Below, in pieces: positions 28,431 to 37,443 of a DNA stretch of 64,000 bases (its first letter is position 1; the number at the start of each line of letters is the position of its first letter). The translations under genes were made by a program, and so were the position numbers. The DNA comes from Blastococcus sp. TF02A-30 (lineage in GTDB: Bacteria > Actinomycetota > Actinomycetes > Mycobacteriales > Geodermatophilaceae). The stretch is taken from the NCBI RefSeq assembly GCF_003319185.1, contig NZ_QOHJ01000007.1, positions 186,001 to 250,000 on the forward strand, read 5' to 3'. Under the pieces are notes generated by a model. It did not search any database. It saw only the letters and a list, made by a program, of their open reading frames with translations, and was not told the DNA's origin.

Positions 28431-30877
28431 CGTGCACCTCCCTGCTCCAGCGCCAGCGCGTCGTCGCCGCCCCGGGTGGGTGGCACGTCCGCCGACACCG
28501 GCCGCGAGCCGGTGGTCGTCGGCGCGAGCGACGGACCGTCGCCGGCAGCCAGCCGGGTGACGGCGGCCGCGGCGGTCTTGAAGATCGGCTGCTTGGAGCA
28601 GGCGTCCCAGTCGGTGAGGGTCAGCTCGTTCGCCGCCCGGTCGTGGCCGTCGGGCTCGTGGCCGGCTGGTTGGTCCCAGTAGCCGTAGTGGAACGGCAGG
28701 AACAGCACCCCCGGTCGGATGCCGCTGACCCGCACCTTCGCCTCCACCCGCCCGCGCGGGGTCCGCACCTCCAGCAGGTCACCTTCGGCCCATCCGTGGT
28801 CGGCGGCGTCGGAGGCCGACATCTCCACCCACACCTCCGGCGCGGCAGCCTGCAGCTGCGGGGCGCGGGCGGTCTTCGTGCGGGTGTGGAAGTGGTACAG
28901 CGTGCGGCCGGTGATCAGCTGGAACGGGAAATCCTCACCGACGAGCTCGTGCGGCGGCAGGTACTCCGCGGCCTTGAGCACCGCCCGGCCGGTCGGGTTG
29001 AGCGCCCTGTACTCGGTCTCGTCCAGCGGGGCGCCGGTGACCAGGTCGCGGCCGTAGCTCTCGCAGTAGTCCGGCTGCGCCCAGAACTGCCCGTCGACGT
29101 AGATGTGCTCGGTGCCGTCGGGGTGCTCCTCGGTGACCGGCCACTGGATGCCGCTGCCGCCGCGGAGCTTGTCGTAGGACAGGCCGCTGTAGTCGCACGG
29201 CCGCCCCTTCGAGCACTGCTTCCACCCCTCGAACGCACCCTCGGGGTCCGACCACTTCACCAGCGGGGCGCCGTCCTTGTCCCGCAGGTCGAGCCGTCGG
29301 GCGAAGTCGATCAGGATGTCCAGATCCGGCCGCGCCTCCCCCGGCGGGTCGACCGCCTTCTCCGACAGGTGCACGGTGCGGTCGACGTTGGTGAAGGTGC
29401 CGGTCTTCTCGCCCCACGTGGCCGCGGGGAGGACGACGTCGGCGAGCTGCGCGGTCTCGGACAGGAAGATGTCCTGCACGACGAGGAACAGCCGGTCCTG
29501 CGACAGCAGCGACCGGATCCGCGCGAGCTCCGGCAGGGAGACCGCGGGGTTGGTCGCGGTGACGTAGAAGAACCGGATGGATCCCTCTTCGATGTAGCGC
29601 AGCTGCTGCATGATGTGCGTCGGCGGCGAGTAGTGCGGGATGTCCATCGGGTCGACGTTCCAGACCTTCGCCAGGTCCTGGATGTGGCTGTCGTTCGACC
29701 AGTTGCGGAAGGCCGGCAGGTCGCCGTCGGCGCCGGCCTCGCGGGTGTTCTGCGCGGTGGGCTGGCCGTTCATCTGGAGGATCCCGCAGCCCGGCCTGCC
29801 GAGCATGCCGCGCACGACGTTGACGTTGTTGACCTGGACGGCGGCCGCGGTCGCCTGGTGCGACTGGTAGAAGCCCTGGAGCACCGTGGAGAGCAGCCGC
29901 TGGGCGTGCCCGATGATCCGGGCGGCGCGGCGGATGTCCTCGGCCGGGACGTCGCACACCTCGGCGGCCACCTCGGGCGGGTAGTCCTGCACCCGCTTCG
30001 CCAGCTCCTCGAAGCCGACGGTGTGCGCCTCGACGTACTCGGAGTCGACCCAACCGTTGCCGATGATCTCGTGCAGCAGCGCGTTCATCAGCATCACGTT
30101 CGTGCCGGGGCGCGGGGCGAGGTGCACCGTGGCCGCGCGGGCCACCGGGGTCTCGCGGGGGTCGACGCAGATCACCTGGGGCGGGTTGGGGCCGGCCAGC
30201 CGGTCCAGCACCCGGCTCCACAGCACGGTCTGGGTCTCGGCCATGTTGTGCCCGTAGAGGCAGATGACGTCTGCGGAGTCGATGTCGGTGTAGGAGCCGG
30301 GTTGCCCGTCGGAGGCGAAGGTCTCCTTGAGCGCCGCCGCCGCGGTGGCGGTGCACAGTCGCGTGTTGCCGTCGACGTGGTTGGTGCCGATCCCGCCGTG
30401 CGCGATCAGGCCGAGCGTGTAGTACTCCTCCAGGAACAGCTGCCCGGTCGTGTAGAAGGCGATCGAGCTCGGCCCGCGCTCGTCCAGCAGCTCCCGGCAC
30501 CGTCCGGCGACGGCGTCCATGGCGGTGTCCCAGTCGGTCTCCACCAGCTCGCCGTCCCGGCGGATCAGCGGCCTGGTCAGCCGGTGGGGCGAGTTGTTGG
30601 CCTGCCAGCCGTAGAGGTCCTTGGGGCCCAGCCGGCCGTGGTTGACGCGGTCCACCGCGCGGCCCCGGACGCCGACGATCCGGTCGTCCTTCACGGCGAT
30701 GTCCAGACCGTCGCCGTTGGAGTGCAGGATCGTCGCCGACTGCACCCAGCGGTCGACGTCGTCCTCGGTCAGCCCGTCGGCGAGGAAGGAGTCGACGCGG
30801 GTCGGCCAGGTCTCCCCCGGCCCGTACGGGGTGCGCGTCCCCCACGGCTCGCCGATCCGGTCGATCCGCCCCATCAC
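28427..30877 (-). CDS. Molybdopterin oxidoreductase without N-terminal Fe-S cysteines
   Basis: An 816-residue DMSO-reductase-family enzyme. Family features: RDGELVETDWDTAMDAVAGR, GNTRLCTATAAAALKE, ICVDPRETPVARAA, VVLPAATWGEKTGTFTNVDR and the C-terminal dinucleotide domain from FPFQLITGRTLYHFHT. The N-terminal [4Fe-4S] site expected at SATILHSNGDGLDIAVKD has no cysteine, and no Cys occurs before about residue 170. Thus the usual electron relay is absent, unlike nitrate reductases and formate dehydrogenases. No Tat signal is seen, so it is cytoplasmic. GGAGGAGGA precedes the start. It heads a five-gene leftward operon ending in an antiporter and DUF421. Confidence 0.88.
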   Translation of the reverse strand: MMGRIDRIGEPWGTRTPYGPGETWPTRVDSFLADGLTEDDVDRWVQSATILHSNGDGLDIAVKDDRIVGVRGRAVDRVNHGRLGPKDLYGWQANNSPHRLTRPLIRRDGELVETDWDTAMDAVAGRCRELLDERGPSSIAFYTTGQLFLEEYYTLGLIAHGGIGTNHVDGNTRLCTATAAAALKETFASDGQPGSYTDIDSADVICLYGHNMAETQTVLWSRVLDRLAGPNPPQVICVDPRETPVARAATVHLAPRPGTNVMLMNALLHEIIGNGWVDSEYVEAHTVGFEELAKRVQDYPPEVAAEVCDVPAEDIRRAARIIGHAQRLLSTVLQGFYQSHQATAAAVQVNNVNVVRGMLGRPGCGILQMNGQPTAQNTREAGADGDLPAFRNWSNDSHIQDLAKVWNVDPMDIPHYSPPTHIMQQLRYIEEGSIRFFYVTATNPAVSLPELARIRSLLSQDRLFLVVQDIFLSETAQLADVVLPAATWGEKTGTFTNVDRTVHLSEKAVDPPGEARPDLDILIDFARRLDLRDKDGAPLVKWSDPEGAFEGWKQCSKGRPCDYSGLSYDKLRGGSGIQWPVTEEHPDGTEHIYVDGQFWAQPDYCESYGRDLVTGAPLDETEYRALNPTGRAVLKAAEYLPPHELVGEDFPFQLITGRTLYHFHTRTKTARAPQLQAAAPEVWVEMSASDAADHGWAEGDLLEVRTPRGRVEAKVRVSGIRPGVLFLPFHYGYWDQPAGHEPDGHDRAANELTLTDWDACSKQPIFKTAAAAVTRLAAGDGPSLAPTTTGSRPVSADVPPTRGGDDALALEQGGAR

Positions 30878-30954
30878 GTCCTCCTCCGATCACGAACGGC
30901 CCGGTCGAGCCGACCGACCCCTACCCGTGCCGGCTACCCCGCTGCTCGCGGCAC

Positions 30955-30970
30955 ATGACAGATCTGTGAC
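30955..30970 (+). promoter_or_regulatory. Candidate regulator box C
   Basis: ATGACAGATCTGTGAC differs at one base from the box before the response-regulator gene (21554-21569). It lies between the molybdoenzyme operon (start 30877) and the Cys-rich protein gene (start 31071), placed to control either or both. Its inner ACAGATCTGT is a perfect palindrome. Confidence 0.6.
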
Positions 30971-31070
30971 ATCGGGGCGGTTCGCGCGCGAGCCGGGGTA
31001 GGCCACGGGTCCCGGTGGGATGCGCAGGCGTCGAGGGGACGCCCGCCGCCGGCGCATGGAGGAGGATCCC

Positions 31071-31478
31071 GTGACCGTTGCCAGCCAGATGCTCGAGACC
31101 TACCCGAAGGACCTCGGCGGTGTGGACCGCGACAAGCTGCGGGAGTGCATCGAGGCCTGCATCGAGTGCGCCCAGGCCTGCACCGCCTGCGCCGACGCGT
31201 GCCTGTCCGAGGACATGGTCGCGGAGCTGAGGAAGTGCATCCGCACCAACCTCGACTGCGCGGACGTCTGCGACACCACCGGCCGGGTGCTGTCCCGCCA
31301 CACCGGCTACGACGCGAACCTGACCCGCGCGGTGCTGGAGGCGTGCGCCGCTGCCTGCAAGGCGTGCGGCGACGAGTGCGCGGAGCACGCCTCGATGCAC
31401 GAGCACTGCCGCGTGTGCGCGGAGGCGTGCCGGCGCTGCGAGCAGGCCTGCCGGGAGCTCATCGCGTCGCTGGGCTGA
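31071..31478 (+). CDS. Four-helix-bundle Cys-rich copper-storage-like protein (DUF326/Csp)
   Basis: A 135-residue all-helical protein with 18 cysteines arranged mostly as C-x3-C and C-x2-C along helices: RECIEACIECAQACTACADA, KCIRTNLDCADVC, EACAAACKACGDEC, EHCRVCAEACRRCEQAC. This is the pattern of cytosolic Csp3-type proteins, which bind many Cu(I) ions inside the bundle. No signal peptide is present. The GTG at 31071 has GGAGGA upstream, so the earlier ATG at 31056 is less likely. It precedes a DUF305 gene, which also fits metal handling. Confidence 0.9.
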   Translation: MTVASQMLETYPKDLGGVDRDKLRECIEACIECAQACTACADACLSEDMVAELRKCIRTNLDCADVCDTTGRVLSRHTGYDANLTRAVLEACAAACKACGDECAEHASMHEHCRVCAEACRRCEQACRELIASLG

Positions 31479-31581
31479 CCAGCCCGTCCCTGCCCCCACG
31501 CCTCGCGCCGCACGACCCGGTGGACGCGTCCGCGTCGCGCGGGGCGGCGGGGCACCCCCGACCCGAGATCGGAGCCCACCC

Positions 31582-32184
31582 ATGCCCTCGAAGGCGCAGC
31601 ACGACGACCAGCAGCACCGGGACGACCGGAGCGGCAGCAGCCCGATGGACAGGAAGATGTACCTGCGCTTCGGCGCGATGATCCTCACCGCGATGGTCGT
31701 CATGTACGCGGCCATGTTCGCCGGCACCTACGAGTGGGGCCACGTCCGGTTCAGCGAGAGCCGGGTGTTCATGGCGCTCACGATGGGCGGGACCATGGGC
31801 CTGGTGATGCTCGGCTGGATGCTGAACATGTACCGCAGCACCAAGGCCAACGTCGCGATCGTGGTGGCGAGCCTGGTCCTGCTCGGGGTCGGGGTGTTCC
31901 TCGACCGCAGTCAGACCACCGTCCAGGACGAGTCCTGGATGAGCTCGATGATCCCGCACCACTCGCTGGCCATCACCCGGTCCGAGCGCGCCGAGATCTC
32001 CGACGCCCGGGTCTGCGAGCTCGCCGTCTCGATCAGCGAGGCGCAGCGGCGGGAGATCATGGAGATGGACTGGCTGCTCGACGACATCGACGAGAACGGG
32101 GTGGCCGCGACGCCCGAGGAGGCAGCGGCCCGCCCCGTCCCCGAGTTCGACGTCTCCGCGCTTCGCAGCTGTGCGACGGACTGA
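31582..32184 (+). CDS. DUF305 membrane-anchored protein
   Basis: A 200-residue protein. A polar N-terminus is followed by three helices (MILTAMVVMYAAMFAGTYE, FMALTMGGTMGLVMLGWML, VAIVVASLVLLGVGVFL) and an extracytoplasmic DUF305 domain. The domain has the hallmark WMSSMIPHHSLAITRSERA and a second region EAQRREIMEMDWLLDDI, rich in Met/His as in proteins linked to copper resistance. It lies 103 bases after the Cys-rich protein gene on the same strand and is probably co-transcribed. Confidence 0.85.
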   Translation: MPSKAQHDDQQHRDDRSGSSPMDRKMYLRFGAMILTAMVVMYAAMFAGTYEWGHVRFSESRVFMALTMGGTMGLVMLGWMLNMYRSTKANVAIVVASLVLLGVGVFLDRSQTTVQDESWMSSMIPHHSLAITRSERAEISDARVCELAVSISEAQRREIMEMDWLLDDIDENGVAATPEEAAARPVPEFDVSALRSCATD

Positions 32185-32304
32185 CGGCGGGCGCACCGGT
32201 TGGACCAGGACCGCCCGGGTAGCCCTCGCGCTCCGCGAGCGCCTGCCGGAGAGAGGTCCCCCGATGACGAGGAACACCGCGCGCCACCGCGGCCGGTCGC
32301 GCGG

Positions 32305-33642
32305 ATGAGCAGCCGCGTCGGACAGGGCAGCGCCGAGCGGTCACGGGGCCCGTTGTGGGTCTGGCCCGCGACATCCGGAGCGATCGCGGCGGCGGCCGCC
32401 TGGGCGTTGGGGCAGGTGCGACCGCGCAGCGGCGTCCTGGCCTCGCTCTGGCCGAGCGACAGCAGTGCACCCGGGGCGCTGCTGCAGGTCGTGGCCACCG
32501 GCTCGGTGACGATCACCACCCTGACGCTCAGCCTCACCGTGGTGGCGCTGCAGATGGCATCGCAGCAGTTCTCGCCCCGGCTGCTGCGCGACTTCGCACG
32601 GGACCGGGTCACCAAGCAGGTCCTGTCGGTGTTCGCCGCCACCTTCGTCTTCGCCGTCACGGGTCTGCGCGGGGTCGACTCGGCCACGCCGGTCGCCACC
32701 CTGGTCTGCGTCGGGGCCGCCGTCCTCGGCATCGCGTCCTTCGCCGCGCTGCTCGCCTTCATCACGCACATCTCCGCGCTGCTCCGGGTGGACACGATGA
32801 TGAAGCGGCTCCACGACGAGACCGATCGCGCCATCGACGGCTTCTACGCCCCCTACGGGGACCGGTCCCTCCGTTCCCCCGACGAGCTGCGGCTCGACGC
32901 GGACGGCGGGTGGTCGGTCCGGGCGGCCACCAGCGGCTTCGTGCGCGTGATCGACGTGGCGACGGCGGCTGGTGCCGCCCAGGAGCACGACGCCGTGGTG
33001 CGGATCGAGGTCCGACCCGGGGACCACGTGACGCGAGGAGCCCCGGTGGCCACGGTGTGGTCCTCGGGTCGCGGGTCCCCGGCGGAGGAGCTGCACGAGG
33101 CCGTCCGCCGGGCGATCGACCTCTCGTACGAGCGGACCATCGACCAGGACGCCGCCTTCGGCATCCGGCAGCTCGAGGACATCGCCATCAAGGCGATGTC
33201 CCCCGCCATCAACGACCCGACGACCGCCGACGCCGCGGTCGGGCACATGGCCGACCTGCTCGTGCGGCTGACCGGACGCCGACTCGGCGCCGCGCTGCAC
33301 GAGGACCAGGAGGGCGTGGGCCGGGTGGTCGTGCCCGACCGGGACCTGGAGTACTACCTGGAGCTGGCCTGCGGCCAGCTGCGCCGGTTCGGCGCGGACG
33401 AGCCCACGGTGCTGATCTCGCTCCTGCGGATGCTCCGCGACGTCGCGGTGGCCTGCCGGGACGACCACCAGCGGCCCGACGTCGCCGACGCGGCGGACCG
33501 GGTCCTGGCCCAGCTCTCCCCCCGGGACGGCGACTCCGACACCGGCGGCGTGCACGACATGCACCGCCGAGTCGGCCAGGCGCTGCGCGGGCGGGTCGAG
33601 GAGGCGTTCGCCGACCGCGCCGGTGAGACGCGGTCGATGTGA
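32305..33642 (+). CDS. DUF2254 integral membrane protein
   Basis: About 445 residues. The N-terminal half has four membrane helices with DUF2254 markers: VTITTLTLSLTVVALQMASQ, then QFSPRLLRDFARDRVTKQVL and FAALLAFITHISALLRVD. The C-terminal half is cytoplasmic with ALAIKAMSPAINDPTTA-like sequence (DIAIKAMSPAINDPTTADAA), diagnostic of the family. Function is unknown. The ATG at 32305 is preferred since upstream codons read as low-complexity. It stops 6 bases before the convergent cobN gene ends. Confidence 0.85.
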   Translation: MSSRVGQGSAERSRGPLWVWPATSGAIAAAAAWALGQVRPRSGVLASLWPSDSSAPGALLQVVATGSVTITTLTLSLTVVALQMASQQFSPRLLRDFARDRVTKQVLSVFAATFVFAVTGLRGVDSATPVATLVCVGAAVLGIASFAALLAFITHISALLRVDTMMKRLHDETDRAIDGFYAPYGDRSLRSPDELRLDADGGWSVRAATSGFVRVIDVATAAGAAQEHDAVVRIEVRPGDHVTRGAPVATVWSSGRGSPAEELHEAVRRAIDLSYERTIDQDAAFGIRQLEDIAIKAMSPAINDPTTADAAVGHMADLLVRLTGRRLGAALHEDQEGVGRVVVPDRDLEYYLELACGQLRRFGADEPTVLISLLRMLRDVAVACRDDHQRPDVADAADRVLAQLSPRDGDSDTGGVHDMHRRVGQALRGRVEEAFADRAGETRSM

Positions 33643-33648
33643 CCGTGC

Positions 33649-36600
33649 TCAGCGACCGACCTGGGCCGGCGACTCACCGCCCTCCAGGTCGCCCTCCGTG
33701 TCGAGGTAGGCCTGCTGCAGCTCCGCGAGCAGCGAGGGATCCGGCTCGGCCCACATCTTCCGGTCGACCGCCTCGAGCAGCCGCTCGGCGATGCCGTGCA
33801 GCGCCCACGGGTTCGACTTCTCCATGAACTCGCGGTTCTCCGGGTCGAGCACGTAGGTCTGCGCGAGCTTCTCGTACATCCAGTCGGCGACCACGCCGGT
33901 GGTGGCGTCGTAGCCGAACAGGTAGTCGACGGTGGCGGCCAGCTCGAAGGCGCCCTTGTAGCCGTGCCGGCGCATCGCGGCCAGCCACTTGGGGTTGACC
34001 ACCCGCGCCCGGAACACCCGGGCGGTCTCCTCGGTCAGCGAGCGGGTGCGCACCTGCTCCGGCCGGGTCGAGTCGCCGATGTAGGCCGCCGGGGCGCGGC
34101 CGGTCAGCGCGCGGACGGTCGCGACCATCCCGCCGTGGTACTGGAAGTAGTCGTCGGAGTCGGCGATGTCGTGCTCGCGGGTGTCGACGTTCTTGGCGGC
34201 GACGGCGATCCGCCGGTACGCCGCCTCCATGTCCGGCCGGGCCTGCACGCCGTCGAGGTCGCGGCCGTAGGCGTAGCCACCCCACACCGCGTACACCTCG
34301 GCGAGATCGGCGTCGCCGCGCCAGTCGCGGGAGTCGATCAGCGAGAGCAGCCCCGCCCCGTAGGCACCCGGCTTGGAGCCGAACACACGGGTGGTGGCCC
34401 GGCGGCGGTCGCCGTGCCCGGCCAGGTCGGCGTCGACGTGGGCGCGCACGTAGTTCTGCTCCGCCGGCTCGTCGAGGCCGGCGACCAGGGTCACCGCGTC
34501 GTCGAGCATGGTCACCACGTGCGGGAAGGCGTCCCGGAAGAAGCCGCTGATCCGCACGGTCACGTCGATCCGCGGCCGGCCGAGCTCCTCCAGCGGCACC
34601 GGCTCCAGCGCGGTGACCCGGCGGGAGGCCTCGTCCCACACCGGGCGCACGCCGAGCAGGGCCAGCACCTCGGCGACGTCGTCGCCGGAGGTCCGCATCG
34701 CCGACGTCCCCCACACCGAGAGCCCGACCGAGCGCGGGTGCTCGCCGGTGTCGGCCACGTACCGCTCGACCAGGGACTCGGCCATCGCCTGCCCGGTCTC
34801 CCACGCCAGGCGGGACGGGATCGCGCGCGGGTCGACGGAGTAGAAGTTGCGGCCGGTCGGCAGCACGTTGACCAGCCCGCGCAGCGGCGAGCCCGACGGC
34901 CCGGCCGGCACGTAGCCGCCCTCCAGCGCGTGCAGCGTGGCGTCGAGCTCGTCGGTGGTCCGCTCCAGGCGGGGCACCACCTCGGCCACGGCGAACCGCA
35001 GCACCGCCGCGACGCCGTCGTCGTCCCGGCCGAGCACCTCGCGGACGACCTCGTCGACCGCCGCCTCGACCCACCCGCGGGCCTCCATGCCGCCGACCAG
35101 GGCGGCCGCGGTGGCCTCGACCTCGTCGGTGGCCTTGAGCCCCGCGGATCCGTCCTCGGTCAGGCCCAGCGCCTCGCGCAGGCCGGGCAGCGCGACCGAG
35201 CCGCCCCAGATCTGCCGCGCGCGCAGCATCGCCAGCACCAGGTCGACCCGGTCCTGACCGGCCGGGGGCGAACCCAGCACGTGCAGGCCGTCGCGGATCT
35301 GGGAGTCCTTGATCTCGCAGAGCCAGCCGTCGACGTGCAGGATCATCTCGTCGAAGTGGTCGTCCTCCGGCCGCTCGTTCAGGCCCAGGTCGGAGTCGAG
35401 CTTGGCCGCCTGCAGCAGCGTCCAGATCTGCGCGCGGACGGCGGGGAGCTTCGCCGGGTCCATCGCGGCCACGTTGGCGTGCTCGTCGAGCAGCTGCTCC
35501 AGCCGGGCGATGTCGCCGTAGGTCTCCGCGCGCGCCATCGGCGGCACCATATGGTCGACCAGCGTGGCGTGCGCGCGGCGCTTCGCCTGGCTGCCCTCGC
35601 CGGGGTCGTTGACGAGGAACGGGTAGACCAGCGGCAGGTCGCCGATCGCGGCGTCCGGGCCGCACGAGGCCGACAGCCCGACGGTCTTGCCCGGCAGCCA
35701 CTCCATGTTGCCGTGCTTGCCGACGTGCACCAGCGCGTGCGCGCCGAACTCCGAGCGCAGCCACCAGTACGCGGCCAGGTAGTGGTGCGACGGCGGCAGG
35801 TCGGGGTCGTGGTAGATCGCGATGGGGTTCTCGCCGAAGCCGCGCGGCGGCTGCACCATGACGACGACGTTGCCGGCGCGGAGGGCGGCGAAGACGATGT
35901 CGTCGCCGTCCACGAACAGCGCGCCCGGCGGCTGCCCCCAGTGCTCGACCATCGCGTCGCGCAGGTCCTCGGGCAGCGTGTCGAAGAAGGCGCGGTAGCG
36001 CTCCGCCGGGATGCGCACCGGGTTGCCCGACAGCTGCTCCTCGGTGAGCCAGTCGGCGTCCTGGCCGCCGGCGGCGATCAGCGCGTGGAACAGCGCGTCG
36101 CCGTCGAGGCCGGCCACGCCGGGCAGCGCGTCGGGCCCGTCGAACGGACCGATGTCGTAGCCCTGCCCCTGCATCGCGGCGAGCAGCCGGACGACCGACG
36201 CCGGGGTGTCCAGGCCGACGGCGTTGCCGATGCGGGCGTGCTTGGTCGGGTAGGCCGACAGCATGACCACGATGCGGCGCTCCGCCGGCGGGGTGTGCCG
36301 CAGCCGGGCGTGCGCCACCGCGGTGCCGGCCACACGCGCGGCCCGCTCGGGGTCCGGGACGTAGGAGGTCAGCCCGTCCTCGTCGGTCTCCTTGAACGAG
36401 AACGGGACGCTGATCAGCCGGCCGTCGAACTCCGGGATCGCGACCTGGTTGCCGACGTCCAGCGGCGAGAGCCCGTCGTCGTCGGCCAGCCACTCCTCGC
36501 GCGAGCGGGTCAGGCACAGGCCCTGGATCACCGGCACGTCGAGCTCGGCGAGCTGGCCGACGTCCCAGGCGCCGTCGTCCCCACCCGCCTGCGCGGTGGC

Positions 36601-37266
36601 CGGGCGGGAGCCCCCGGCCGCCAGCACGGTGACCACCAGCGCGTCGGCGGTGCGCAGCGTGGCGAGCAGCTCGTCGGGCACCGTGCGCAGCGACGAGGTG
36701 AACACCGGCAGCGCCCGGCCGCCGGCGTCCTCGACCGCGGCGCAGAGGGCCTCGACGAAGGCGGTGTTCCCGGCCAGGTGGTGCGCCCGGTAGTAGAGGA
36801 CGGCGACGACGGGGCCGCTGCCGCGCGACTCGCGCTCGAGGACGCCCCAGTCGGGTGCGACCGACGGCGGCTCGAACCCCTCGCCGGTGAGCAGCACGGT
36901 GTCGGACAGGAAGCGGTGCAGCTGGACCAGGTTGCCCGGCCCGCCCTGGGCCAGGTAGCCGTGCGCGGCGGTGGCCACGCCCATGGGGACGGTGGACAGC
37001 TCCATCAGCTCGGCGTCGGGCGCCTGCTCACCGCCGAGGACGACGACCGGCGCGGGACCGGCCAGCAGCGGGGCCAGCATCTCCTCGTACTGCCGCCGGA
37101 CACCGAGGATGCGGACGACGACCAGCGGGCTGCCGTCGACGAGCGCGGCGATCCCCGCGTCGTCCAGCCGGGCCGGGTTGCCCAGCCGCCAGCCGGCGCC
37201 CGAGGCGCGGGCGGACAGCAGGTCGGTGTCGCTGGTGGACAGCAGGGTGAAAGCGGGGTCGCTCAC
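33649..37266 (-). CDS. cobN: Cobaltochelatase subunit CobN
   Basis: A 1205-residue large subunit of the aerobic cobaltochelatase, typical length. CobN/Mg-chelatase H-type blocks are visible: VVMLSAYPTKHARIGNAVGL, HLAGNTAFVEAL, HALVHVGKHGNMEWLPGK, LVYPFLVNDPGEGSQAKRRA, and near the end MYEKLAQTYVLDPENREFME. It inserts Co2+ into hydrogenobyrinate a,c-diamide, using an ATPase partner which here is probably the ChlI/ChlD fusion at 48617. The GTG start follows a B12 riboswitch (37309-37398), so it should be shut down by adenosylcobalamin. It is monocistronic on the minus strand. Confidence 0.97.
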   Translation of the reverse strand: MSDPAFTLLSTSDTDLLSARASGAGWRLGNPARLDDAGIAALVDGSPLVVVRILGVRRQYEEMLAPLLAGPAPVVVLGGEQAPDAELMELSTVPMGVATAAHGYLAQGGPGNLVQLHRFLSDTVLLTGEGFEPPSVAPDWGVLERESRGSGPVVAVLYYRAHHLAGNTAFVEALCAAVEDAGGRALPVFTSSLRTVPDELLATLRTADALVVTVLAAGGSRPATAQAGGDDGAWDVGQLAELDVPVIQGLCLTRSREEWLADDDGLSPLDVGNQVAIPEFDGRLISVPFSFKETDEDGLTSYVPDPERAARVAGTAVAHARLRHTPPAERRIVVMLSAYPTKHARIGNAVGLDTPASVVRLLAAMQGQGYDIGPFDGPDALPGVAGLDGDALFHALIAAGGQDADWLTEEQLSGNPVRIPAERYRAFFDTLPEDLRDAMVEHWGQPPGALFVDGDDIVFAALRAGNVVVMVQPPRGFGENPIAIYHDPDLPPSHHYLAAYWWLRSEFGAHALVHVGKHGNMEWLPGKTVGLSASCGPDAAIGDLPLVYPFLVNDPGEGSQAKRRAHATLVDHMVPPMARAETYGDIARLEQLLDEHANVAAMDPAKLPAVRAQIWTLLQAAKLDSDLGLNERPEDDHFDEMILHVDGWLCEIKDSQIRDGLHVLGSPPAGQDRVDLVLAMLRARQIWGGSVALPGLREALGLTEDGSAGLKATDEVEATAAALVGGMEARGWVEAAVDEVVREVLGRDDDGVAAVLRFAVAEVVPRLERTTDELDATLHALEGGYVPAGPSGSPLRGLVNVLPTGRNFYSVDPRAIPSRLAWETGQAMAESLVERYVADTGEHPRSVGLSVWGTSAMRTSGDDVAEVLALLGVRPVWDEASRRVTALEPVPLEELGRPRIDVTVRISGFFRDAFPHVVTMLDDAVTLVAGLDEPAEQNYVRAHVDADLAGHGDRRRATTRVFGSKPGAYGAGLLSLIDSRDWRGDADLAEVYAVWGGYAYGRDLDGVQARPDMEAAYRRIAVAAKNVDTREHDIADSDDYFQYHGGMVATVRALTGRAPAAYIGDSTRPEQVRTRSLTEETARVFRARVVNPKWLAAMRRHGYKGAFELAATVDYLFGYDATTGVVADWMYEKLAQTYVLDPENREFMEKSNPWALHGIAERLLEAVDRKMWAEPDPSLLAELQQAYLDTEGDLEGGESPAQVGR

Positions 37267-37308
37267 GGCGCGTTCCTCACTCGGGGTCCGCGCCCCGGGT
37301 CGTCGGGC

Positions 37309-37398
37309 ACGGCAGCCGGAGTGTCTGGCTCACCCGTCTCCGGGCTCACAGTGGCGGGACCGCGTCGGAGTTGCACCGACTTCCTCGCTGACTGCCGT
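37309..37398 (-). promoter_or_regulatory. Cobalamin riboswitch upstream of cobN
   Basis: Read on the minus strand, P1 is ACGGCAG (37392-37398) pairing with CTGCCGT (37309-37315). Between them are GGTGCAACTCCGACGCGGTC and the B12 box GCCACTGTGAGC, then GGTGAGCCAGACACTC, which are the conserved parts of the AdoCbl aptamer. A GC-rich hairpin (CGGGG/CCCCG) lies between the aptamer and the GAGG ribosome site, suiting control of translation. Confidence 0.93.
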
Positions 37399-37443
37399 GA
37401 TGCGGGGACCGTACCTGGCGCCCCCAGTAGCCTCGCCAGCGCC

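Noticed and set aside
33796-37300. Very long open frame on the plus strand opposite cobN
   Set aside because: It mirrors the codon structure of cobN (third-position GC effect), is full of low-complexity Arg/Gly/Asp and contains no domain; cobG begins only at 37444.
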